64,000 bases of DNA, taken from contig JADWOT020000002.1 in the NCBI GenBank assembly GCA_036345935.2, positions 21,020,355-21,084,354 on the forward strand. Direction: 5' to 3'. This DNA comes from Taenia hydatigena. Taxonomy: Eukaryota; Platyhelminthes; Cestoda; Cyclophyllidea; Taeniidae. Both the position numbers and the translations under genes were made by a program. The notes under the pieces were generated by a model. That model was given only the letters and a program-made list of their open reading frames with translations, did no database searches and was not told where the DNA came from. Position 1 is the first letter of the stretch; the number at the start of each line of letters is the position of its first letter. Shown here piece by piece: positions 23,921-36,521 of the stretch.

Positions 23921-26311
23921 CAGGAGGCGACAGTTGGTGCAGTGCGGAAGGTTGGGCAGGCGATGACGGTGCTGTGGACAGACAATTGCTCAGACTGACC
24001 AATGTTCATGGGTGCAGACGATGTTCTTTGGTGTGATGTCTGGTGCAACCAGTGCGATAATGATGAATGGACTTGACGGTGGTGAAGTCCAGAAGCTCAG
24101 CGTATGGTGAAGTAGAAGCCTCGACGTCCAATCTGGATTGCAACATAAGGTATTGGCTTTGTGGTCTTTCGCCTTTAAGCTCCTCTCCGTTCTCCGTCCG
24201 CCAATCCTGTGCCCTTCGATGGTCGTCCTTCAGCGTTAGCCATCGAAAGAATCCTTTGGAGTCGCTTGACGTCAAGTGCAGAATGGAGGCGATGACCACA
24301 CGATGGTAGTGTAGCGTGCCAGATTAATAGAATTGGTGCTTCTAATATATTTCTACATAATTTTACTGTTATCTTCTCCTTCCACATAGGATCTGCCTAA
24401 GGTCGGGAAAGGAGGCACACGAAGCGCTTAGAGTCTAGTTTATGGCTTTTGACAAGCATAACCCACATGCTATCTTCCTCCTCGTAGTAATCTCTAATTC
24501 TACATTAAGTTCAGAATATCCTTTCAAGGGTCTATTCCTACATACTTCCTTCATGATTTTATTCTTGGTGACATTTGAATTTGACTATGTTGTCCATCTG
24601 GTTTGGTCTGAAATTTGTACGACGAGGGATGTCCAAACGGGACACTTTACACTTCCTTCATCATCCCTTCGCTTTGCCCTCTTCAAGTGCCACTCTGCTA
24701 GTAAATGTAGTTCACAACTGGAGGTAACAATGGGCGACAGAAGTTGACATTACCATCAATAGCTCCTCGGTTATGATACTCCGCAAATTTATATTTTTCA
24801 GCCCTGTTTGAACTTCTGACAACAGAAATAAATGGGATACCTTTTAAGGCATAAAATGATTAGCCTCTTAGAAAGGTTGTTTGAGTTTTTCACATGCTGT
24901 GAACTTCTTGAAACAGGCATTTCTTCCTCACAAATTCTAAAACTGAAAGTGATTAAGTAGAATACTGCAATTAGGGTGCCAAGCAAAGGTCTTTTTAAAA
25001 AAGACTTTATGTAATCCTGAATTGGATGTCTTAATCAGAAATTCGGTTCTAGAAAAGAAAAGTGGGCGATTTCGCAGTTCCTTTAATCCGTTCAGTTGTG
25101 ATTTGCCGAGTGACCTTGGGTTTATCCAATCAAATCACTTCATTTATGACCTCCAAAACTCTTGACGCAAATCCATACTAAGGGTTTTTTGGTCCTCCAG
25201 CTTGCTTAAAATAAAGTTACTTTGAGACCTATAGCCGTGACTCTGATGTCAAAGATAAGTGGCGAATTGCGAAGCTGATGGCAGTAGCAAAGTAAGCTGT
25301 TCCCTCCCCTCCTCTCCCCTGTCAGAAGGCAATATCTTACTTCCCTTGTCAAATATCGTATCTAGATGCCATCAAGGAATGAGACTTCTCAAGAACTGCA
25401 ACAGGAGAGCCACAGACACTGTTCAGCCATCAGCATTATTTTCGAAACAACGATTTCTCTCTCTCTCAGTGAAGTACGTGGTCTTACAGAGGTTGAGATG
25501 CTCTGAAATGTGCCACCTCATTCTCCTACTTTTACCTTATATTTTTTAAAATAGACTCTCAATGCTCAAGCTAGAAAGGTAAAGGAGACAAATCCAGAGG
25601 AATTTTCTTGATAAAAAAGGAATATCCGCCTTGAGAACTACGTAAACACTTCATGCACCGGTCTGTGTTCGGTCGTGTCTAATGCTTACAGTTCCTGCTT
25701 GTACATTGCTCATAAATACCCATCCGTTCGAATGCGTCTCATTCCATCTTCTGGACAGCGTAAAAATGCCTCCTTTTATTTCTCGACCTTAAAATTGTTC
25801 GATTAATTTTAGCTCATCATGATAGACCTGTTCGAGGTAATCCAACCGAACTGATCACCACGGAATGCAGTAAACGCGACGAAAAAGGGTAATTAAAGAT
25901 CATGGCGTTCTAGAACTTCAGTTTTACACTAATTTTATGCGGTTTTGGTCTTTTTAGCTCCCAAAAATGTGTGATTACATTGCTGCCTGTCTAGACACCC
26001 TGGATAGACTTGAAAGCCCCTCTAGGGCCATGTACGCACCAATAAAAGGTTGCCCTCCCACGGGCAGAACAACTTATAGCACTGGGTGGTAAAAAGTAAC
26101 CAACAAAACCCAACTATTTTTCAAAAAAGTCACGAATTCGGAATTGACAAATTAAAACTTACTTTGAATGGCAAAGGTCCTTGGCGCCCAGGCGAGGACA
26201 ATCTCCACTGGTCTTAATCGCATCCAACTCTCCACTTTCGCTTCTTAACTCCTTCCCATCAAGCATCGCGGCTACCATTATTATGATTACTAAAATAAAC
26301 GTCTCATACAT
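22588..26311 (-). CDS. Small secreted protein with a von Willebrand C-like, eight-cysteine domain (2 exons)
   Basis: Exon 1 (26311-26163) starts with an ATG and a hydrophobic signal peptide (FILVIIIMVAAM), and ends in AA before a GTAAGT donor. Exon 2 (22771-22588) follows a pyrimidine-rich acceptor ending TTCAAG; it supplies the missing base (AA|A, Lys50) and runs to a TAA. The product has 110 residues. Cysteines are at 38, 47, 62, 65, 67, 79, 85 and 93. The stretch MGQWFRRGCDDCQC followed by C-x5-C-x7-C matches the core of single VWC domains (G-x-W...C-x2-C-x-C). Such proteins are secreted and often bind growth factors or act in innate defence; the target here is unknown. A TATA-like AATATAAA lies about 40 bases upstream. 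The 3.4 kb intron holds one arm of inverted repeat 1. Phase and splice sites agree, but the exon pairing is not proved. Confidence 0.6.
23043..24084 (-). repeat. Inverted repeat 1, right arm
   Basis: This is the reverse complement of 14524-15567, with about 99% identity by eye over 1,042 bp. It lies in the intron of the VWC-like gene. The 7.5 kb between the arms contains the 5' exons of the Ig-receptor gene, so recombination between the arms would invert or disturb them. Confidence 0.93.
23895..23920. repeat. (GT)13 microsatellite in the IR1 right arm
   Basis: Twenty-six uninterrupted bases, one unit shorter than the matching tract in the left arm. Confidence 0.95.
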
Positions 26312-26347
26312 TTTTGCCTTTCGTGGAATTGGTTGTAATTATCTGGC

Positions 26348-26356
26348 GTTTATATT
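26348..26356 (-). promoter_or_regulatory. TATA-like box upstream of the VWC-like gene
   Basis: On the minus strand the sequence GGAAATATAAACGCC lies about 40 bases before the ATG at 26311. Position and sequence fit a TATA box, but the transcription start is unknown. Confidence 0.3.
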
Positions 26357-29300
26357 TCCATTTGACCTCTTTCAGCCCGTTTGCGGGTGGTCTATTTTCC
26401 TGCATGTAGCGATTGTCGGTGAGCCCTACCCATGGTCTATTGCGTTCTTCTTTTAATTAACAATTTAAATTTTTAGAGAACATCTAGGGTTTTGCCCAAT
26501 TCATAAAATATCAGCAGTTAGACTCTCCAAGTAAATGTTTCTCTTCAATAAAAGGCCAGAACTGTCAAGAGATGTCGTATACTTGTTTAAATACTCGTAA
26601 TAAAATAGATTCCTTCAAAGGTGTTAAAAAATAAATTTTATTTAACGGTTGGAAAATTATAATCCCATGTTCCGCTCACTGACAGGCAAAAATTACTCCT
26701 ACTTATTGTTACTAAGTAAACAGTTTGAACCAAATTATTTTGAAAACTCGTACCATTGAAAGTGTACTTGAGGATTAACTAAAAATGGTAATGCCGATGT
26801 CTTAGAAACAAGGAGAAGGGTGAATGCACGGTGAACGTGGAAGTTAACTGCTGTAAGAGCCTAAAGCTCGCATAATGGCACAACAAGGGGAAAGTGGACG
26901 GGTGCGAGTTGGGTATGGGTTGGATAGAGGCTTACGGAACGGATAGATTGGTGGATGGATGGAGACTAAAGGTAGTGAGCGATCATTAAAAAATTAAACA
27001 GAATTTAAAAAGTTATGCATTAAGTCCTATCCTCTCAACTTGAATCAATCTAAGCTTTGTAAATCTGACAAATCGCACCTTAAAATTTATATACCAAATG
27101 ACACTGTGGCATATACAATCCTATTTAATCGTCTTTCTACACAACATTGTTGTATTACTACATTTTTAGAAGAAGATTTTAAACACGCTTTGCATTTTGC
27201 TATAAAAACGGAAAGTCTATCCTTTTTTCTTTCTAACTCAGACCAGATCGGAAGGAGTAGCACATTAGAGGATGTGGGGATGGAGGAGGAGAGCAAGTAT
27301 TTATAAGTCATAGTGATAGATAAAATCTCAAACCGTAGTTGCGGCAGTTGTCGTATAGTTGTTAATATTTATCGTCACTTCTTTGTGAGAAGACTTACAT
27401 TCGTAAGACCATTAAAAACGGCTTGAAAAGCGCTCTTACTAAAAAGTTGGGAGTTAGTTGACAAAGGAGTAATCAACTTCATCTTAGGTCGAGTATTGCA
27501 ATGTGCCATTTTCTACAGCCGGGACAGAGATCAAGGTATCCTGCTGTGCCTAATTGCTTTGGCTTGGTGAGACCTGAAGGTTCCTCTCAATTGTCTAAGA
27601 GTGTCCGAATCCCATAATGAAAGGAACGTATGCAACCATCCACCGTGTAGATACGCTCTAGCGCTTCTTCCCTCACAGCGAGTCTTCACTTGACAAAATA
27701 TCAGTTCAACTTGAAGAAGGAAAACCAGCCCTGCTTGCTTTGCAAACTAATTTTAATTGTTTGATTCCAGAAGCCCGCACAACAGCAATAGTTGGGATCT
27801 GCTCACTGTTTTTACGGTAATTTGCCTCCCATTTGTGTAATAGCTTCAGCTAGAAGTCGATAGCCTACTTAATTCACTTTGGGAGAAATAAGTAGCGCTG
27901 AACAAAGGGAAAGTAATGGGTCGAGATCTAGCTAGAAGTGGAATAAACATCTGTCGTTGAGATGTATGACGTAGAAAAAAAGTGGGAATGTATTTAAAAT
28001 GAAATAAGTTTTAATTCCACAAACACAAAAAACCTTTTAATTACCTGTTTTGCCAAATGAGGGAGCAGAGGTGTACGGCCAGGGCATTCCTCCTTTGGAC
28101 GCCCATAAGTTTTGCCGTCATATTTCTTTTGGCATTTACAACCCATAATTTGGCACGATTAGAAAAGTGACGCAAGGGGATTCTTGCCACGAAGGCACAC
28201 CATCAGACTGACCCATAGGCAACTTTAAATATGCACCTCACGTCAGTCGAATGCATTCGAAACACCAGGAGATGGCACAATGTTGGCTCGAAAACTGCCT
28301 AGAAGGTGATCAAGGCTATGCGTAGCAAACAAGGACGTTCAACTCGTCAGAGATGTCAACAACTTGTTTTGGAGTTGGGGATCCGGGGCTAATTCTCCCC
28401 GCCACTTTGATTTCACATCATTGTTGCCCAACTGTATCCATTTACAGTCCAACCAACCGGACAAGGAGGTGGAGGTCAATGTCTCGCGCGTACACCTTGA
28501 TGGCATCATTGTTCGACTGTGGAAGGCAGGTCCGCAACTAACTTTTTTTCCAGGCAGTTCACGGCTAACGGCTCTGCAATTTTAAAACAGAATTCCTGCG
28601 GATTGCGCAACTGGAGTGGTTTCCAAAGGTGGATGCCGTTTAAAATGGGGTTCACTTTCCCCCACCACCGATGCAGAGTCTTCAGACTTCCATGAAGCCA
28701 AAAGAAGGTATAATGTGAAGACCGTCGTCGAGGTGTTGCTGGAACGTTCCAGAGGTCAAGTCAAAGGTAGCAAAGCCCTAAGCGACTACGCTGAAGCATC
28801 AAGAGCACCGCTAAAGATGTTGGAAGTTCAAGTATCCCAATGACAGCCGTCAAATAGGCACTCAAATTAAGGTCCTGTTCCACGAACTTCAATTCCTCTC
28901 GATGAGACTGGAGAGTGATAATAAAGTGACAGCCGAATGTCATTTTAAGGTGATGCGGGTGGATAAGGCATCATTGAGGAGACGGACTGCTGTTGTGAAA
29001 GTCAAGAAATGCAGACAGCCTCGACAAAGCATGACCTCTACGTGTCTTCCAGTAAGTCTAGGTGAGGTTTGACCCTGACATTGAGTCCGTCTTGAGTACA
29101 TACCATCAAGTAAAGTAGCAGGTATCAAAGAATTCTTCCTCTTGCCTCCTCCGACAGGCTTCTCCCATCTCAAATTATCTCATTCATGTGAGTCTATCAA
29201 TGCACGAGCCTCACAAACGCCTCCACTGTCTCGACGTCCTTTTTCACAACACCACAGACAAAGCAGTAGACCTCCACGATCAGCATCCAGAACTAACCTT

Positions 29301-30900
29301 CTTGATATGCTTAACACAATTTTAGTCACCCGCTGAGACACTAAAAGTCCTTCTCTCCAACTCACCGGAAGAAAAAGCGTGGCTCGTAGGTAAGAAAACC
29401 TTTCAGCTCAACTCGCATCCACTCGTGGTTGCTATGCTGAAGTGTCACTTAAGATGTCACTGGTACTTCAACCCACTAACAAACCTTCATTAGATCCAAT
29501 GGAAAGAATCTCATGGACGAAATCGTGTCTGGTTGATGGCGACCGCCTCCCATTAAAATCGAAATACAGTGACGGATTAGACAAGTTCCTCCCGCCCCCT
29601 CCCCCCACCATTACATTGTCCGGTGTCTCTCAAATCGTCATCTACCTGAGACAGATGTGTGGGTTAACGAGGAAGATTAAAAAATCCCCAAGATGACGGT
29701 ATTATCAACCCACCTCCCCAATGATGCTATTACACAATCGCTTCAACTTGTTCACCGTTGTCCCCACTCTTTCCAGCAGGTAGACGTTGAGCATCGAGCT
29801 CTAAGAAATTGCCTTTTTGTGAAGTAAAAAGAGGCAAATTAAAAGTTGACGCTAAATTTGACTAGTTTGCAAGTGCAAACGTCGGAACAACTCGACAACT
29901 TATGCCCAAAATGACCATTTTGAGACTGTCTGGGTGTTAATACGAGGTGGAAAAGTGTCGAAGACTGCTCAAAGAAGTCGCCATCATCGATGACAGGTCT
30001 TCCATGGTGAGGAGGCGCTTTTTTTGCTGTCTCATTCTGACTAGCCGTTGGTTGTGAGACAAATGGGCATCAGTATGTCTCATGACTACGCTCCGGAGGG
30101 AGCTGGGCTCTCGACTCCACGTCATCCATTGTCATTGGGTGGCCAAAAGCACCGAAATGGTGGATGGATTAGAGATGCGCAAAATTCATTACTGAGGCGT
30201 GTTAATGGCATGAACGCCTAGATGAATGGATGTCTTCTGCGGGTATTCAAGGGAAATATCTTACTTGACTCCATGCGTGGATGAATGGACGAGTGGAGTG
30301 ATGCGAGGTGGATGAATTTGAAGGCGTGAACCTGCTCACGTACTACAAAAATCGCCTCCATTAGCATTATATGTAAGTTAACACCAATTTTGAGAGAGAA
30401 GCTTGTAAAAGAGCGACGTTTGACGTTGGAGACGCTTAGAGAAGATGGGTAAAGGAGGACCTAACGAAATTATCACTGCAGAGAACCAAAGAAGTACGTA
30501 AAAGCAAGCAAAAAAGGATGGATTTGAGTGAAATTACGGGGATGTATTGCAGAGATGACGTCCACTGAGAGTCACGACCTCCTTCCTCTGACTACACGGT
30601 TGTAGAGGTGTCTAGAAGGCTACTTTGAAGGTATGAGTAAGATTTGGTGATTTCACGCAAATAATTTTAACATTCTGACGCATTTCTTGGAGAAAATTTG
30701 CTGAAGTTATTAGCAATACAGCCTGTACCACCAAAGAGCATGCGAGAAGCACTCTTGTCTTCAGAACCAAACATGGGACATCTACCTTCCTTGCTCTCTC
30801 TATCTGTCTCCATCTAGCTCCCGTTCGCCTCCAACTGGTAGCGAATGTGACTTGAAGCTTGGAAACCCATCGACGGGATGAATGGAAGGATGCAAGTAAA
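26357..30900. other. Gene-poor intergenic region
   Basis: No exon with both splice signals and recognisable protein sequence was found. A GGAT-rich stretch occurs at about 26880-26970 and again at about 30140-30320. Open frames around 28350-28840 shift among three frames (for example VNVSRVHLDGIIVRLW) and could be a decayed coding relic, but no family is recognised. Confidence 0.45.
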
Positions 30901-30909
30901 TCGAATGGG

Positions 30910-33368
30910 CGCTGAGAGACCCCACTTTGTCGTGACCTTCTGCGAAGAACTGACAGTGGGTCACTGCGTCCGTGAATCGTTCAGGAGGTCTCAACTTGTA
31001 AAGATCACCTGGCGCTTGGCTCAGTATCCTCAACACTGCTCTCTCCCATAGGTCGACGTTGGGACCGATTGATGCAGTCTTAATTTTGTCTCTAGAGTCC
31101 ATGCCTGAGATTAGATTTGTCAATTCCAGAATAGGGTGGGTTTAATTCTTCGTTCACATCTCAAAATAACTATCACCCCTTTTGAGGTCATGCACCTATG
31201 CTTGCATATTACTCACTCACTAAATAAGTAGCAATTAGCCCCCCTACGACTGGAGTTGACTATAGCCCTTCCCCCCCTCAAACGTTACCTGTCATCCACT
31301 ATTGGAGTTTTCAGTTAATCGACTGCAATGGAATGCACCTGGACATCATCCAGATGCTCTAGAAGTGCCACTCATCTGTGGAAGTCGGCACCACACTCCT
31401 CTTCAAACGATTATCACAATTTCACTCTCTATTTCTGTTAAGCCGGATGTACACGCTGCAGCCATTGAGCAAACACCATTTCATGAAAAAGAGGAGGGTA
31501 GTGCTAAGAAACGAGATCCGGTTTCCTCCTTCCCGAAAGTCTGCTGTTTGGAAGAAAGGTAATGGTAAAATTCTCCGATGAAATTCACATCTATGCACTA
31601 TACAAAGACAACATAGCTATTTCGTCATCGCAATCACACCTTGGAATTAAACACAGTGCTTCATCTTTTGTGAGGTGAGTAAGCGCACGAACTAATGACC
31701 TCTGGTGTCAAATGATACAAAATGTTCGGTTTCGTACTCATTCGAAGGCAACGTGGTCTACATGCATTGCACACATCTGCCTCCCATTTCATCCAACTTC
31801 AGCATAATCGTCATCATTGCTCGTCTATTCGAGGAACACGTAAACCACTGCATGAACACATTCGGTGAAGACACCTGTCCCATCATCACAAATAAACATT
31901 TGCTGCTTGATTAACAATGCCAAATGTCATCCAACCACCGACGTGGACATGATCGCAGCAAGAACCACCTCCCAGTCTGTGTCAGTGACACTGTGAGTCG
32001 TGTCGAATGACAAGCCATATGACACTTGGGTTAGGGAGTGGAGAGGAAGTAGTGGGAATGGAAATGGTAAGTTGGCAGTAGGATGTGTTGAGTAAGAATG
32101 CGGATTTGTCACTGTCACCGTCTTAGGCATTCATGCCCACACACACACACACACACAGTCAGTGGTGGGATGAGGTGGATTAGGGTGAGTGAATGGAGTG
32201 AGGCGACGTGGCGACTGAGATGGTCATTCCATGAAGGGGAAGTACAATGTGTGGGCAGTGAGGTGAGACGATCGCTCACCTCCCATACATCCCACCCAAC
32301 AATCATCCATTTCCTCTACATCGTCCAAACAATCGTCCTCTTTGCAGTGCAAAAGCCAATGAAGGAATTAGGATTTGTGAGAATGGTGCTTCTGCCAACA
32401 TAGGATTCGAGAAGCCAACACCATCTCAAGAGTTCCTACTTCTGCCAGCAACATCCAACTCGTATATGGACTAAGAAACTCGAGTGGGAAAGAGCGCTCC
32501 GAAATTGCTTGCTTTGGAAGGAATTCTCACTACCACCACCACCCTCCACCAATGGAGAAGCAGAACAGTCACCTGTGAATCGTCATGTTCTTGGAAGGTG
32601 TGTCATCCACCCTCCAAGATGGTTCACATAAGTAAAGCACTTCTGCTGTGATATCCATGGACTGCGATAACCCTCGACTCGACTTCACTCAACTTGACTT
32701 GACTTGACGTCAAACTACGGCACAACACTGACATCCAATTCCATTCTCACCCCGACAGCATTCCTACCACATTCAGGTGGTGATTTCTTCTTGGCATTGA
32801 GTCAGTGACGAGTGCATAGCAGCATGAAGGATGAAGGAGAAGCCTGAGAAGCAAACAGGAGGGACTCAGTAATGCCTTCAGCTTCGAGTAGACTTCACTC
32901 GAAGAGGCAATTTGTTGATCAATCATCCGCATTCCACCTCACTTCATGATTCCCTCGATGCTCGACCTCCTACATACGTCTCTCTACACCTAGGCAGCAC
33001 AGACAACACACTGCTTCAGCTCCATCCTTTCTGGGCGTCAAAAAACGAGCCTTCATGTGCTGCCTGAGTGTAAGGCATTTTAAGTCATCTCTCCGAGGTT
33101 GTCATCAAGCTACACCGTTTTCGACTCCCGTAGTGGAATTCCAGACAACTGCCATTTCACTTTTTCACTTCTCTCAACAAGGAATCAGTTTTCATTTCCT
33201 TGTACACTCCAACCATTCTAAAGGACGCAAATTCCTTTCAAACTCTTTTAGTTCTTCCATTTATTTCAACATTGCTTGTATGTGTTGCATTAAGAAGCGA
33301 TTTGGACACGATCGTTCAGCTGCAGTAGCAATCGTAAGAGAATCTGCGTTTCCTACGTCGCCTTGTAT
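30910..33368 (+). repeat. Inverted repeat 2, left arm
   Basis: The inner core, 31613-33368, matches the reverse complement of 34870-37044 almost exactly. The outer part, 30910-31612, is only loosely similar to 37045-37790, perhaps 70-80% by eye. The arm includes a (CA)9 tract and lacks about 0.4 kb present in the right arm. Open frames inside it (for example 31705-31914 and 33055-33396) recur in the other arm simply because the DNA is duplicated. No recognised protein is encoded. Confidence 0.9.
32139..32156. repeat. (AC)9 microsatellite in the IR2 left arm
   Basis: Nine units here correspond to fifteen units in the right arm. Confidence 0.9.
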
Positions 33369-34869
33369 GACTGTTATTAAATTCCTATTTTGCTAGAACC
33401 CTTAACTGGACCTGACGTCAAACTGCAGCATAACACTGGCGTCCAGTTTTATCATCACATCAGCAGCGTTTCAACGGTTTTTGGGCGATATTTGGGATTC
33501 CCTTTAACCACTGTTTCTCCTTCCACCCTCTTGCGAGTCGATCTGTGCACAGTCTCACGAGCGCTTCCACGTCTTAGCATGATCTCTAGTATTAGGCACC
33601 ACAGACGACACATTGGTCCGCCACCATTCTCACGCATAGTCAACTACTTTAACACCCTTTTTTTCCTCCAAATGAACGAGGAGTTTTCACTGAACGTTAC
33701 AAATGGATTAGTTGATTCCATACGGCTGGTGGTCGAGGCAACATGAACAACAGCGATAGCAGCAGCAGTGGTGGTATAGACTTTCCATCTTGTTGGTGTC
33801 TGAGGTTGTGTCTTACCTCCACTATTTACAGTCGATTTCCTGAAGGGAAGCCTTACACGACGTCGTAGCTGGACGAACGCGACCGCTCACCACGGAACCG
33901 CCATCGAGTGGTAGATTAGACGCGACCAATGTCTTCAATGAGGGTTGCCTCGTTCTGACAGAACTTCACTCGTTTCTATCGCCAGCTTCATGGCTTGGCC
34001 GTCTACAATCAGTTAGCTGTTTTGTACATCAAAATGGAATCCTTTTCTATTAGCGGAATTCAAGGCATTTCAAGCTACCGCTCCTAGGTTGTCATCATGT
34101 CATTCCATTTTCAACTCCCCTGGACAAATTCTAGACCTCTGCCACCCCACGTTTTACTCGACTCATTAAGAAACTTCACTTCTTTTCACCTTATAATCTA
34201 ATTTGGGTGCTATTTCGCCTTTTTTCTGTAGCTTCTTCAGCTTTCCAAATCGTTGATTGCCACCTCGTTTTCAATGCTGAGATTCGAGCCGAAAACCTCG
34301 CTCCTATTGGCTAATCGTGCAGCCCTTTCAAGTAAGCACGTCCAGATCAAACGATGAAAGTAAATTGCAACGGAGGTCCAGAAAGCCTTTGCAGACGTGC
34401 TGTATCTTGAGAGCCAAAGCGTTCAAGAAAGGCTTGGGTGCAAAGTCCCACTGTTTATTCTTTACCTTCATTACTGTCTCTCTTAATTTTTTCAGACAAA
34501 TGTTACCATCTTTCAAACTTCTTCGTGATACAATCATCTCCTTGAAGTTTCCTTTGGATGGCAGAGGCAGGGTCAGCGCCGAGGCAAAACCTCGAGACAT
34601 TGCTTGACACGTTGTGTCAGGGCGCACCAGTGCAAGAGAAGGTCACCCGTTGGTGAACAGAAGGCCTAGCTATTTCCCCAAAATCTAACAGATGGCTAAT
34701 GCGGCGAGATGGAAATTAACCCCTTGTGGACACTCCCTGGAGGTAAAATTTGTTAAGCCCTTGTCTCCTTAGCCTTCGCCTTTTTGGTTGTCCGATGCCT
34801 AGTCTGTTAAAGCTCCTTTGCCAACTGCCACGTATGAGGCGTAAATCACTTGACGCGTAACGATACAGC
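33369..34869. other. Spacer of inverted repeat 2
   Basis: The 1.5 kb loop between the arms holds diverged partial copies of arm sequence in the same direction as the left arm. About 34058-34190 resembles 33068-33200, and about 33400-33440 resembles 32700-32745. No gene is seen. Confidence 0.6.
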
Positions 34870-36485
34870 CATACAAGGCGACGTAGGAAACGCAGATTCC
34901 CTTACGATTGCCGCTGCAGCTGAACGAGCGTGTCCAAACCGCTTCTTAATGCAACACATGCAAGCAATGTTGAAATAAATGAAAGAAGTAGAAGAGTTTG
35001 AAGGGAATTTGCGTCCTTTAGAGTGGTTAGAGTGTACAAGGAAATGAAAACTGATTCCTTGTTGAGAGAAGTGAAAAAGTGAAATGGCAGTTGTCTGGAA
35101 TTCCACTACGGGAGTCGGAAATGGTGTAGCTTGATGACAACCTCGGAAAGATGACTTAAAATGCCTTACACTCAGGCAGCACATGAAGGCTCGTTTTTAT
35201 GACGCACAGAAGAACTAACCGACTGCAAAATGTCAAGTCATCGAGCTGACGGTAGAACCACGGTGAGGGAAGCGAGTAATTTGCTTGTCAAAGAAAGGAA
35301 GGGAATTTTGTCTACTTCATTGCTTAATGGTGGTTTTGTGATAGGGAGACGCAATTCTCCTGCCACGTCATCGTGGGAGGCGAATTTACTGCTTGTTTGG
35401 TTAGTTGCAGTGCCAGCGGCAGTCCCAGCAATGCCAAACTCGTGTGTGGTGCTGACAAGTTAGAAAATCGCGGCTGCCTTTGATGTTGACGTTGCAGTTG
35501 CAACAGTGAGTCCTCAAGTGATGGTGTCAGTTTCAATGGCATTTTCCCTCTTAGCTTGCAGAAGAGAAGGAGTTGCAATTTCTCGAGAGTAAAGTGTTGA
35601 TGGTCGGTTATGCATGAGGATGGAGCTGAAGCAGTGTGTTGTCTGTGGTGTCTAGGTGTGGAGGAGCGTATTTATGAGGTCGGGCATCGAGGGAATCATG
35701 AAGTGAGGTGAAATGCGGATGATTGATCAACAAATTGCCTCTTCGAGTGAAGTCTACTCGAAGCTGAAGGCATTACTGAGTCCCTCCTGTTTGCTTCTCA
35801 GGCTTCTCCTTCATCCTTCATGCTGCTATGCACTCGTCACTGACTCAATGCCAAGAAGAAATCACCACCTGAATGTGGTAGGAATGCTGTCGGGGTGAGA
35901 ATGGAATTGGATGTCAGTGTTGTGCCGTAGTTTGACGTCAAGTCAAGTCAAGTTGAGTGAAGTCGAGTCGAGGGTTATCGCAGTCCATGGATATCACAGC
36001 AGAAGTGCTTTACTTATGTGAACCATCTTGGAGGGTGGATGACACACCTTCCAAGAACATGGCGATTCACAGGTGACTGTTCTGCTTCTCCATTGGTGGA
36101 GGGTGGTGGTGGTAGTGAGATTTCCTTCCAAAGCAGGCAATTTCGGAGCGCTCTTTCCCACTCGAGTTTCTTAGTCCATATACGAGTTGGATGTTGCTGG
36201 CAGAAGTAGGAACTCTTGAGATGGTGTTGGCTTCTCGAATCCTATGTTGGCAGAAGCACCATTCTCACAAATCCTAATTCCTTCATTGGCTTTTGCACTG
36301 CAAAGAGGACGATTGTTTGGACGATGTAGAGGAAATGGATGATTGTTGGGTGGGATGTATGGGAGGTGAGCGATCGTCTCACCTCACTGCCCACACATTG
36401 TACTTCCCCTTCACGGAATGACCATCTCAGTCGCCACGTCGCCTCACTCCATTCACTCACCCTAATCCACCTCATCCCACCACTG

Positions 36486-36521
<36 letters not shown>

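Noticed and set aside
24798..24986. Minus-strand frame with an N-terminal hydrophobic stretch resembling a signal peptide
   Set aside because: It lacks an ATG and would begin at TTG inside the intron of the VWC-like gene, with no splice sites making it an exon.
25349..25418. Alternative second exon for the secreted gene starting at 26311 (phase also fits, ends in TGA)
   Set aside because: Its acceptor has a poor pyrimidine tract and it gives no domain, whereas joining to 22771 completes an eight-cysteine VWC-like pattern.
31705..31914. 70-codon frame kept in both arms of inverted repeat 2
   Set aside because: Conservation is a consequence of the recent duplication. It starts at GTG, has no signal peptide and no family match by eye.
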